DNA of 64,000 nt from positions 1 through 64,000 of the forward strand of contig NZ_VFTC01000023.1 in the NCBI RefSeq assembly GCF_007003975.1, in the 5' to 3' direction. A model generated the notes under the pieces. That model made no database searches, was not told the DNA's origin, and worked only from the letters and a program-made list of their open reading frames with translations. A program made the translations under genes and the position numbers. Below, one piece after another: positions 1 through 7,529 of the stretch. This stretch comes from Mesorhizobium sp. WSM4306 (GTDB lineage: Bacteria; Pseudomonadota; Alphaproteobacteria; Rhizobiales; Rhizobiaceae). Position 1 is the stretch's first letter, and each line of letters starts with the position of its first letter.

Positions 1-79
1 CAGACCACCTGCGCGCGGCCGGCGGCGCGCGGCGTCAAGGACGCAAAAGGGGTGTTGGCTAAGCACAAATTTGGTAGAC

Positions 80-107
80 GGGTGTCGGCGCGCGCGCGCC
101 GACACCC
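80..107. repeat. Perfect 28-bp palindrome upstream of the aldo/keto reductase
   Basis: Two 11-base arms (GGGTGTCGGCG and its exact complement) enclose an alternating CG core, so the whole 28 bases are self-complementary. It ends 22 bases before the chosen ATG at 130 and is not followed by a T-tract, which argues against a simple terminator. It could be a dimeric-regulator operator or a leader hairpin. Confidence 0.7.
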
Positions 108-129
108 ATTCAATCCAGGATATGTACCC

Positions 130-1176
130 ATGCGCTGGCAGCCGGCTGAAAACCGCTATGAGAAAATGGTCTATAACAGGTGCGGGCGGTCCGGCCTGAA
201 ACTGCCGGCGATCTCGCTCGGCCTATGGCACAATTTCGGCAACGACACGCCACACAAGACCAAGCAGGCGATTGCGCGCAAGGCTTTCGATCTCGGCATC
301 ACCCATTTCGATCTGGCCAACAATTACGGTCCACCGCCCGGCTCGGCCGAAATCGCCTTTGGCGACATCCTTCGCAACGACTTCGCCGGCTATCGCGACG
401 AACTGATCATCTCGACCAAGGCCGGCTACGAGATGTGGGCCGGCCCTTATGGCGAATGGGGCAGCCGCAAATATGTGCTGGCCAGCCTCGACCAGAGCCT
501 GAAGCGGATGGGGCTCGACTATGTCGACATCTTCTATTCGCATCGCTTCGACCCCGACACGCCGCTGGAAGAAACGATGGGCGCGCTCGATCATGCGGTG
601 CGTTCGGGCAAGGCGCTCTATGCCGGCATCTCGTCCTACAATTCGCAGCGCACGCGCGAGGCGGCGGATATTTTGAAGCAGCTCGGCACGCCCTGCATCA
701 TCCATCAGCCGAGCTATTCGATGCTCAACCGCTGGGTCGAAGAAGATGGGCTGCTCGATACGCTGGAAGGGCTGGGCGTCGGCTCGATCGTGTTCTCGCC
801 GCTGGCGCAAGGCATGCTGACCGACAAATATCTTGGCGGCATTCCCGAGGGCAGCCGCGCCAGCCAGGGCAAGTCGTTGCGGCCCGCCTTCATCAACGAC
901 AAGACCATCGCCAACATCCAGGCGCTGAACGCGATCGCCGGCCGACGCGGCCAGACGCTGGCGCAGATGGCTTTGGCCTGGGTGCTGCGCAAGGGCCGGG
1001 TGACCTCGGCGCTGATCGGCGCCAGCCGGCCGGAACAGGTCGAGGACTGCGTCGGAGCGCTCAAGGTGCTCGAGTTCAGCGACGCCGAGCTCGCCGAGAT
1101 CGACACCTACGCACGCGAGTCCGACATCAATCTGTGGGCGGCTTCGGCGGAACGCAAAGGTCCGCCGCGCAAGTGA
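130..1176 (+). CDS. Aldo/keto reductase, YghZ/L-glyceraldehyde 3-phosphate reductase type
   Basis: A 348-residue cytosolic NADPH-dependent reductase of the AKR14-like YghZ group, which in E. coli detoxifies methylglyoxal and reduces L-glyceraldehyde 3-phosphate. Family signatures visible from the N-terminus are RRCGxSGLKLP-like (here RCGRSGLKLPA), SLGLWHNFG, the LANNYGPPPGSAE motif with the catalytic Tyr, STKAGY, and IFYSHRFD with the catalytic His. The C-terminal GASRPEQ loop binds NADP. The ATG at 130 gives MRWQPAENRYEKM, matching the usual family N-terminus; the frame is open back to a GTG at 52, but that extension is not conserved. No partner gene is adjacent on this strand. A hairpin at 1209-1230 probably ends the transcript. 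Confidence 0.9.
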   Translation: MRWQPAENRYEKMVYNRCGRSGLKLPAISLGLWHNFGNDTPHKTKQAIARKAFDLGITHFDLANNYGPPPGSAEIAFGDILRNDFAGYRDELIISTKAGYEMWAGPYGEWGSRKYVLASLDQSLKRMGLDYVDIFYSHRFDPDTPLEETMGALDHAVRSGKALYAGISSYNSQRTREAADILKQLGTPCIIHQPSYSMLNRWVEEDGLLDTLEGLGVGSIVFSPLAQGMLTDKYLGGIPEGSRASQGKSLRPAFINDKTIANIQALNAIAGRRGQTLAQMALAWVLRKGRVTSALIGASRPEQVEDCVGALKVLEFSDAELAEIDTYARESDINLWAASAERKGPPRK

Positions 1177-1208
1177 GCTACACAGCCGGCAAACGATACG
1201 AGTCAAAG

Positions 1209-1230
1209 CGGCGGGAGGATCCCGCCGTTT
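1209..1230 (+). terminator. Probable terminator of the aldo/keto reductase gene
   Basis: An 8-bp perfect stem (CGGCGGGA / TCCCGCCG) with a 3-base loop is followed by a T-rich stretch (TTTGCATTTT). It lies 32 bases after the stop and before the convergent protease gene. Confidence 0.6.
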
Positions 1231-1234
1231 GCAT

Positions 1235-1258
1235 TTTCATGAAACGATGAACCGCTCT
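1235..1258. repeat. Partial copy of a rhizobial intergenic palindromic repeat
   Basis: This segment matches the right half of the fuller repeat at 54751-54789 (TTTCATGRAAACG...GAACCGCTCT) with a few differences. It sits in the short gap between two convergent genes, a common position for such elements. Confidence 0.45.
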
Positions 1259-1263
1259 GGTCC

Positions 1264-2355
1264 TCAGGGCTTCTTGGCGGTGCCGAGGCCAGCCTTGGGC
1301 GCTGCCGCGGCAGCCGGAGCCGGGGTCTTCATCTTCTCCTCGATCCAGCCGGTGTAGTTGGCCAGCCGCGTGTAGATGCCATAGGCGTTCTTGTGGCCGC
1401 AGGCAGCGGTGCCGTCGGACGGACCTTCGCCCCAGGAGACGACGCCGACCTGGACCGGACCGTCGGCGCCGGTCATGAACAGCGGCCCGCCGCTGTCGCC
1501 ATTGCAGGCGTCGCGTTCGCCGCTGTCGGTACCGGCGCAGATCATGTTCTTGGTCAGCGGATCGGACATGTCGGCGGCGATCGCGTTGGCGGCGGCGTCG
1601 ATGCCCTTTTCCGAATAGCGCATGCGGTGCGAGAGGTCGCTGAGCGCCGCCTTGAGGTCATGAGCATAGATCGACTTGATGCCGCTGTTGCAGGCTGCGC
1701 TCGGCTCGAGATCGAGATCGGCGACCATCAGCGCGGTCGGGAAGGTGCCGTCCTGCATCTTGCCCCAGCCGATCACAGTGGTTTTGCCGCTGTCGGGTGT
1801 CGGCTCATTGGTGATCTTGATAATCGGCGCATCAGCGGGCTCCGCGAGCCGGAGCAGCCCGAGATCATTATCCAGCGTCTGTTCGCTGTAGCCCTCGTTG
1901 ACGATGACCCCGACCACCTTGTAGCGCTTGCCTTCGGTGAGATCGGTGGCACCGGTCAGCACGGTCACCGTCTCGGGCGAAATCGGCCGGCCCTTGTCGT
2001 TGAGGCAGTGCGCCGCCGTCAGCACCCATTGCGGTGCAATCAGGCTGCCGCCACAGAATTGCGCATTCGGCTGTGAGGCCGGGCTAGGATCCAGCCGCGC
2101 GGTGGTCAGCAGCGCCACCTGGAATGGATAGGCGCCCTTGTCAGCTTCCTTGCCGCCATAGACGCGGTCGGCACCGTCGGGGTTCTCGGCCTTGGCCTTG
2201 TCCCGGGCTTCCGCGACGCGCTGTATCGGCGAGACCGCCGCTTCCGGCCTGACGGCGGCGTCTGCCGCATGCAGCGCGTTGACGGCGGGAAAGGCAGCCG
2301 CGATGCCCAACAGCGATGCAGCGGCGAGCGGCCTGAACCGATGGAAAATGTTCAC
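1264..2355 (-). CDS. Exported trypsin-like serine protease (S1 family)
   Basis: A 363-residue chymotrypsin-fold protease with an N-terminal hydrophobic signal segment (about residues 8-30) and a linker before the protease domain. The triad is visible: His116 in TAAHC, Asp164 in LDNDLGLL and Ser288 in GDSGGP. Asp282, six residues before the serine, is at the trypsin S1-pocket position, so cleavage after Arg or Lys is expected. Cys pairs typical of the fold are present. A Pro/Ala/Lys tail ends the protein. The GTG at 2355 is chosen because a perfect AGGAGG lies seven bases upstream; the frame is open further, to a GTG at 2439, without such support. The gene is divergent from another exported protease at 2756. 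Confidence 0.85.
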   Translation of the reverse strand: MNIFHRFRPLAAASLLGIAAAFPAVNALHAADAAVRPEAAVSPIQRVAEARDKAKAENPDGADRVYGGKEADKGAYPFQVALLTTARLDPSPASQPNAQFCGGSLIAPQWVLTAAHCLNDKGRPISPETVTVLTGATDLTEGKRYKVVGVIVNEGYSEQTLDNDLGLLRLAEPADAPIIKITNEPTPDSGKTTVIGWGKMQDGTFPTALMVADLDLEPSAACNSGIKSIYAHDLKAALSDLSHRMRYSEKGIDAAANAIAADMSDPLTKNMICAGTDSGERDACNGDSGGPLFMTGADGPVQVGVVSWGEGPSDGTAACGHKNAYGIYTRLANYTGWIEEKMKTPAPAAAAAPKAGLGTAKKP

Positions 2356-2755
2356 CTTGAAACCTCCTGAGATGAAAATTGGCGGGCGATGCCAAGCTAG
2401 CGCAAAATCAGCCTGAGCGAACCGGTACGCCGCTCGCACCTTGCGCCATATCGAACGGCGCGCGAACGGTCATAAAACCGAAACACCACTTTTGCTAATC
2501 GTGCCCGTCGGGCAGAACCCACCCAAACCCTATAGCCCCCCACGGGCTACGTGGAAGCGATTTGTCATTGCCAATGTTGGATTATTTTAGGCAGTATATC
2601 GACGCGGGTGCGTTTGGCGGAGGGCTTTAACGAGACCGTCCGGAACATGATCCGACACGGGCGGGTAACCAAACTGATTTTTTAACGCCACCACGATCTC
2701 GACAATATTTCTGTATTTTGATCCACTCCTTGCTGACTTTTGGGAGAGTCTCACC
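2356..2755. other. 400-base divergent intergenic region between two exported protease genes
   Basis: No convincing gene. It must carry both divergent promoters. It is locally AT-richer than its surroundings near 2575-2600 and 2680-2720. I could not fix a -35/-10 pair with confidence. The 3' end carries GGGAG about nine bases before the ATG at 2756. Confidence 0.5.
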
Positions 2756-3835
2756 ATGACAAAACTGACAAGCACTATCATTGCGTCCGCATTGCTATCC
2801 ACCGCAATGTGGACGATACCTGCCTTCGCCGCCGATCCCGGCTCCGCGAATGCCGGCAACGGCGAAAGCATGCGCGATGTCGGGACGGGCGACTACCAGC
2901 CTGGGCGGGCAAAACCGATCGCACCGCCGAAGCTGACCGAAGATGAAGCCAGCCGGGCAGCGCCTCTGACCGACGAGGCAACGGCGGTCAAATCCTATGG
3001 CATCGTCGGCCGTTCCGCCGATGGCAAGGACATCAAGATCGATGCCGGCGAGACGCTGAAGGACCTTGTCATCAAGGAACTGAATGCGCCGGCCAACGCA
3101 CCGGCCGCCGACAAGACCGGGCTGACGGGCGGCGACGAAGCCGGCCGCCAGGTGTTCGGGGCAGACGACCGCGAGCAGATCAAGAACACCAAGACCTACC
3201 CGTTCACCGCGATCGGCTATATCGAAGGCAAAGCCAAGAGCGGTTATGGCAGCTGCTCGGGGACCTTGATCGGTCCGCGCACGGTGCTCACCGCCGCGCA
3301 TTGCCTTTACAGCAATGAAGACAAGGCCTGGCTCGACGACGTCATCTTCGTGCCGTCGCTCAACGGCAACACGGCAGACGATGCACCGTTCGGCGCTTTC
3401 AGCTATGAGAGCGTCTATATCCTGCAGGGCTTCATCGACAATTATCAGGGCTACTACGGCTCGGTCATTCCGTGGGACCTCGGCATCATCACGCTGAAGC
3501 AGGATATCGGCACCAATCTCGGCTGGCTGGGTTATGCCAACTACGAGAACCTGGGCGATTTCACCGCCAACATCGTCGGGTATCCCGGCGACAAGCCGAT
3601 GGGCACGATGTGGAAGGCGACCTGCGAAGTGCAGGCCGAAAATATCGGCGTGGAGTATTTCCAATACGACTGCGACACCTATCCGGGGTCGAGCGGCAGC
3701 TCGGTCTACGCCTATGACAATGGCGCCAAGCAGCGGGTCGTCACCGGCGTCAACGTGGCCGAAAGCCCGAATGCCAACACGGCCGTGCGCCTGAACGCCG
3801 CCAACGTCGAGTGGATCAACAGCCTGTACAAATAG
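2756..3835 (+). CDS. Exported V8-like (glutamyl endopeptidase-type) serine protease
   Basis: A 359-residue protein with a classic Sec signal peptide (cleavage likely after Ala25, in AFA-AD), a Pro/Asp-rich pro-region to about residue 130, and an S1B-type trypsin fold. The triad is His182 in TAAHC, Asp241 in WDLGIITL and Ser313 in the GSSGS motif typical of V8-like enzymes. The long N-terminal segment may be a cleaved propeptide. The ATG has GGGAG nine bases upstream. It is divergent from the trypsin-like gene and followed by a strong terminator, so it is probably monocistronic. The substrate is unknown; its position near two caspase-like genes suggests a shared protease pathway, which is inference. 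Confidence 0.83.
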   Translation: MTKLTSTIIASALLSTAMWTIPAFAADPGSANAGNGESMRDVGTGDYQPGRAKPIAPPKLTEDEASRAAPLTDEATAVKSYGIVGRSADGKDIKIDAGETLKDLVIKELNAPANAPAADKTGLTGGDEAGRQVFGADDREQIKNTKTYPFTAIGYIEGKAKSGYGSCSGTLIGPRTVLTAAHCLYSNEDKAWLDDVIFVPSLNGNTADDAPFGAFSYESVYILQGFIDNYQGYYGSVIPWDLGIITLKQDIGTNLGWLGYANYENLGDFTANIVGYPGDKPMGTMWKATCEVQAENIGVEYFQYDCDTYPGSSGSSVYAYDNGAKQRVVTGVNVAESPNANTAVRLNAANVEWINSLYK

Positions 3836-3880
3836 GCCCGATCTTTCGCCGGCAAATAGCGGCGAGAACCGGCAATACCA

Positions 3881-3916
3881 AACCGGCGGCGGGAAAGTCC
3901 CGCCGCCGGTTTTTTG
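3881..3916 (+). terminator. Strong rho-independent terminator after the V8-like protease
   Basis: A 13-bp perfect stem (ACCGGCGGCGGGA / TCCCGCCGCCGGT) with a 3-base loop is followed by six T residues. It separates the protease gene from the MORN-repeat gene and rules out the earlier possible start at 3914. Confidence 0.9.
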
Positions 3917-3985
3917 TATCGAAATCACTCCCTTGCACAGTTTTCCAGTGGCGCTTACGCTAGGCGATCCAAGGGGTTGGGAACG

Positions 3986-5821
3986 ATGGCGTGGGCAGGG
4001 GTGATCTTCGGGGTCAAAGCGATGGCGGCTGCATCCATGCTGGCCGCGCTGATATGTTTTCCGGCGGCGGCCGATCAAGGTGGCGCCTCACCTGGCGCCT
4101 GGGCCGAGCGGGTACAAATCCTCTACCAGAGCCAGACGCGTTCGGTGCTACGCAAAAACGTGCGGGTCTGGGATTTCCATCCGGAACTCGGTCTCGATTT
4201 CGTCTGGGAGCCGGCCGCCGGCCAGTCTCCGGACCAGACGGTTGGTGCCGACGGCACCGTCAACGGCAAGGGCAGGCTGGTCTGGCGGGTACGCGGCTCT
4301 GCGAGTTATGACCCCAAGACCATCTATTCCAGCTATTTCGGCGAGATCAGGAATAGCCGGCCCGACGGGCAGGGCCGGCTGGAACTGCGTTCAGGCGAGA
4401 TACTCGACGGCCATTGGGTCGCCGGCCAGCTCGATGGCCACGGCATCCACATCGACGCCGACGGCAATCGCTATGAAGGGCAATTCACGGCCGGTGTGCC
4501 AAGTGGCCAAGGCCGGCTGGAGACGAAGACTGGCGAAATATTCGCCGGCTCATTTGCCGACGGGTTGAAGAACGGCAAGGGCCGCACCCGGCTGCCGGGC
4601 GGCACCGTCTACTGGTCGCAATGGGCGATGGGCAAGGAGATCGGTGGGGCGCGCCCTGATGTGCTGGCCGATGCCAGGGTGGGCGGGCTGCTGAAGGCGC
4701 AAACCGGCGGCGGCGCCGCGGACAAGGTCGAAATCGGCATTGCCGTCGACCAGCGCATGACGCAGCAGGCCGACATGCAGTACCAGCATCTGGTGCGCGA
4801 CGAAGACATCGCGATCTATCCGGTGTCGGACGAATACAACGATGCCTGGAACGGCACCGGGCAGGTTCGTACCGGCAATGTCTATGACGGCATGGATTGG
4901 GAGCAGGCGCCGGCCTTCGCCGAAGTCGACCTCAAGACCACCGATCAGTCGCGGGTCAAGCTTGACAGCCTGGAAATGAAAGTTGCTTCCAGCGAAGCCT
5001 ATCGCAAACCAATGCTGTCGATCAGCGAGCACTATGGCTGTGTCGGATTCCGCCCCGATTTCTCGATCGTCAACAATGGCTGGGGCGACGCCAAGGACAT
5101 GAAGATGTCGATCCAGTTCACCAGGACCGACGAGGAAGACAACGTGACCGGCGAGCCGAGCCGCGTGTTCACGAAGGACATCGGCAATTTCGGCGACGGC
5201 GTCGACGTCTCGGTCAAGAATGTGCTGGCCGAGGCCGGCGTCGATACGACCACGCTCGAGACCCAGCGCTTCACTTGCCCGTCGAGGGACGCACTTGACG
5301 TCTGCCGCGCCCAGGTGGCCAACAAGGTCAAGTTCGGCGATGTTGCCGATTATATCAGCGGCAGCATCGAGAAGATGAGCGTCACCGGGATCGGCAAGCT
5401 CGATTATTCCTGGGCCGACGATCAGGGTGCTGTCTACCAGCAGAGCGAGCCATTTCGCGTCGTCGTTTCGCTGGTCAGCATCGAGGTTCCCGAATCGCTC
5501 GCCGAATGCGGCGATGGCGGCGGCGCCTCGCCCGAAGCGCTGCGCTACCAGAACATTGAATTCCCGATCGGCAAGACCGATTACAGCATCCCCATGCCGG
5601 TGCGCGGCAACAAGAACCTCAGCGCCTACTCGGCGCGGCTGAAAATGTGGTCGTCGATGTCGTCGATCCATCGCTTCAGCATCGCTGCCCATTTCGCTGA
5701 TGGCAGCACGCGCGAGAGCAAGCCCACCACATTCTTCTATTTCCGGCCGAAGCAATCCCTGTTCGAGACCAGGACCAAGCCGGCCGTGTGCTATTTGCCG
5801 GAAGACCTGCAGGGGTGCTGA
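3986..5821 (+). CDS. Exported MORN-repeat protein of unknown function
   Basis: A 611-residue protein with an N-terminal hydrophobic signal segment ending around AAADQ. Residues about 110-215 contain MORN-type repeats (G-x-G-x-x and Y/F-E/D-G-x-F/W spacing: DGQGRLELRSGE, LDGHGIHIDADG, YEGQF, GQGRLETKTGE), which usually form an extended beta-sheet scaffold binding lipids or proteins. The C-terminal 380 residues are not recognised; they hold several Cys residues (YGCVGFRP, RFTCPS, DVCRAQ, AECGDG, PAVCYL, QGC), consistent with periplasmic disulfides. The start at 3986 follows AAGGGG; starts further upstream would run into the terminator at 3881. The gene converges on the caspase operon with only 22 bases between stops. 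Confidence 0.72.
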   Translation: MAWAGVIFGVKAMAAASMLAALICFPAAADQGGASPGAWAERVQILYQSQTRSVLRKNVRVWDFHPELGLDFVWEPAAGQSPDQTVGADGTVNGKGRLVWRVRGSASYDPKTIYSSYFGEIRNSRPDGQGRLELRSGEILDGHWVAGQLDGHGIHIDADGNRYEGQFTAGVPSGQGRLETKTGEIFAGSFADGLKNGKGRTRLPGGTVYWSQWAMGKEIGGARPDVLADARVGGLLKAQTGGGAADKVEIGIAVDQRMTQQADMQYQHLVRDEDIAIYPVSDEYNDAWNGTGQVRTGNVYDGMDWEQAPAFAEVDLKTTDQSRVKLDSLEMKVASSEAYRKPMLSISEHYGCVGFRPDFSIVNNGWGDAKDMKMSIQFTRTDEEDNVTGEPSRVFTKDIGNFGDGVDVSVKNVLAEAGVDTTTLETQRFTCPSRDALDVCRAQVANKVKFGDVADYISGSIEKMSVTGIGKLDYSWADDQGAVYQQSEPFRVVVSLVSIEVPESLAECGDGGGASPEALRYQNIEFPIGKTDYSIPMPVRGNKNLSAYSARLKMWSSMSSIHRFSIAAHFADGSTRESKPTTFFYFRPKQSLFETRTKPAVCYLPEDLQGC

Positions 5822-5843
5822 ACCACCGCTTCCCGGAATGGCT

Positions 5844-7529
5844 CTATCTGGAGCCCATCTCGAAATAATTGGGCAGCGGGATCAGCCGGGCAAAGATCGT
5901 ACCCTGGCTGAAAACCCTGAGTTCCAGCATCGACCCGGACGATCGCTCGGCCTTCTGGTCGAACAGGAAATTCCCGAGCGAATAGATTTCCGCCACATCG
6001 CCGCCGGCGAGCGGCAGGATCGCTTCGCTCGACACATGCGGATGGCCGCCGACAATGGCCGACACACCGCGCAGCCGCATCTGGTCGGCCAGCATCTCCT
6101 CGCGCGGCGACGGCTCGGTCTTGTACTCGCGACCCCAATGGACGAAGGCGACCACCGGCCTCTCGGCCTTGTCGTGCAACAGCCGGTCGAGCAAGGCAGG
6201 CGTCAAAAGGTCGGTGTTTCTGGAGCCGTTGGTGTCGATGTCGGTCAGTCCGACAATGTCGAGATCGGCAAGCGCCTCGGTCTCGCCCTGGCCGAAATGG
6301 GCGATACCGGCCGCATCGAGCGCGCCCAGCGTCTCGGCATAGCCGGACGGGCCGAGGTCATAGGCATGGTTGTTGGCAAGGCTGACGGCGGCGACCTTTA
6401 ATTTCTTCAGCATGCCGATGGCGAGGTCTGTTGGCATTGCCAGTGTCATGTCGTCGATCGCTTCGGGAACGTTGGGCAGGATGACGCCTTCGAGGTTGAC
6501 GATCAGCGGCCGCGACCTGGTCAAAGCCAGCACGCTGTCGACGATCTTCTCGGCAATGCCGTCGCGGACCAGGACCTTTTTCATGACGCGGCCGAAACTC
6601 ACGTCGCCGGCGAAATAATAGAGCTTGTCGTCGGGCCGTGTCGGGTTGTTGAAACCGGGACCGAAGGCGCCGAACAATGCCACGACATAGCTGGTGGTGC
6701 GCTCGACATAGTCGCTCGAATGCGCCTGCGAATTCTCGTTGGCGACGACCAGCGGCGCAGCGCCGAACAGTTCGCGCTGCAGCCTGGTCTGGATGTAAAG
6801 CGCGCCGACCGAATCGGCGTGCGCTGGCTGCTGCAGCGCGGCAATACCGTCGAGCGAGCCGGCGGCGAGCATGTTCAATGTCTGCTGGTCGAAACGCTGC
6901 GCCTCATGCTGCGGCAGATAGTGCGAGAAATCGGTGGATTCGACGATCAGCGTGTCCTTGTCGACGATCGCTCTCAGCGCCTCTGCCAGCCGGTCCCAGT
7001 CGCCGCGTTTGGCTTTCACCGACATTGCTACGGGAACGATTTCGGCCTCGGGAAAATAGTGATGCAGGAACGGCAGCATGGCCTGCACGCCATGTTCCTT
7101 GGCAAACAGGCAGGACTCCTCGACCATGTCGCTGTTTGTTTCGAGAAGGCGCGCGGCCGCCGCGTCGGCCGAGACCGGACCAAGCACCGTGTCGAAGCCG
7201 TGCGTGGTCGTGGCGAAGAGTTTTTGCGTCTTGTGGAAATGATCTGGCGACAGGATGACGATGCGCTTGTAGCGGAAGCCGGACGCGGCGTGGAAACCGA
7301 GTGCGACCAGATCGGCTGCGAGCAGGTGGTGCGGCACGGTGATGCCGGTGAGACGTTGGTTGGAAGGCTCGATCTTGGCGACGTCGGCGATGGCGTCGGT
7401 GAAGAGGGTGGGGTCGTCGTAGAAGGATGGGAAATTGGCGTCGCCTGGTGGGCAGGCGACGGGGGCTGCCGGCGACGCACCGACGGCGACCAGCCAAAGC
7501 ACGGCAAGCGCCAGCAAACGTGCGCTCAT
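5844..7529 (-). CDS. Exported MEMO-domain / CapA-domain fusion protein
   Basis: A 561-residue protein with a signal peptide (MSARLLALAVLWLVAVGASPAA). Residues about 55-285 match the MEMO/AmmeMemoRadiSam-B fold, with conserved TGITVPHHL, ILSPDHF, ESTDFSHY and DSVGALY. Residues about 300-555 match the CapA (PgsA-like) metallophosphoesterase-related domain: FAGDVSFGR, IVNLEGV, LANNHAYDLG, VHWGREY, GGHPHV and YSLGNFLFD. CapA proteins act in poly-gamma-glutamate export or attachment; MEMO domains are structurally related to LigB-type dioxygenases. The start ATG overlaps the TGA of the WD40-caspase gene (ATGA), so the two are translationally coupled. No other capsule gene is present, so a capsule role is doubtful. 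Last gene of the operon. Confidence 0.8.
   Translation of the reverse strand: MSARLLALAVLWLVAVGASPAAPVACPPGDANFPSFYDDPTLFTDAIADVAKIEPSNQRLTGITVPHHLLAADLVALGFHAASGFRYKRIVILSPDHFHKTQKLFATTTHGFDTVLGPVSADAAAARLLETNSDMVEESCLFAKEHGVQAMLPFLHHYFPEAEIVPVAMSVKAKRGDWDRLAEALRAIVDKDTLIVESTDFSHYLPQHEAQRFDQQTLNMLAAGSLDGIAALQQPAHADSVGALYIQTRLQRELFGAAPLVVANENSQAHSSDYVERTTSYVVALFGAFGPGFNNPTRPDDKLYYFAGDVSFGRVMKKVLVRDGIAEKIVDSVLALTRSRPLIVNLEGVILPNVPEAIDDMTLAMPTDLAIGMLKKLKVAAVSLANNHAYDLGPSGYAETLGALDAAGIAHFGQGETEALADLDIVGLTDIDTNGSRNTDLLTPALLDRLLHDKAERPVVAFVHWGREYKTEPSPREEMLADQMRLRGVSAIVGGHPHVSSEAILPLAGGDVAEIYSLGNFLFDQKAERSSGSMLELRVFSQGTIFARLIPLPNYFEMGSR

Noticed and set aside
1393..2076. Long plus-strand frames opposite the trypsin-like gene
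   Set aside because: They are antisense to conserved protease motifs (TAAHC, GDSGGP) on the minus strand, a typical effect of high GC content.
5844..7529. Idea that the CapA domain marks a polyglutamate capsule operon
   Set aside because: No capB, capC or ligase genes are nearby, and the domain is fused to MEMO next to a caspase gene.
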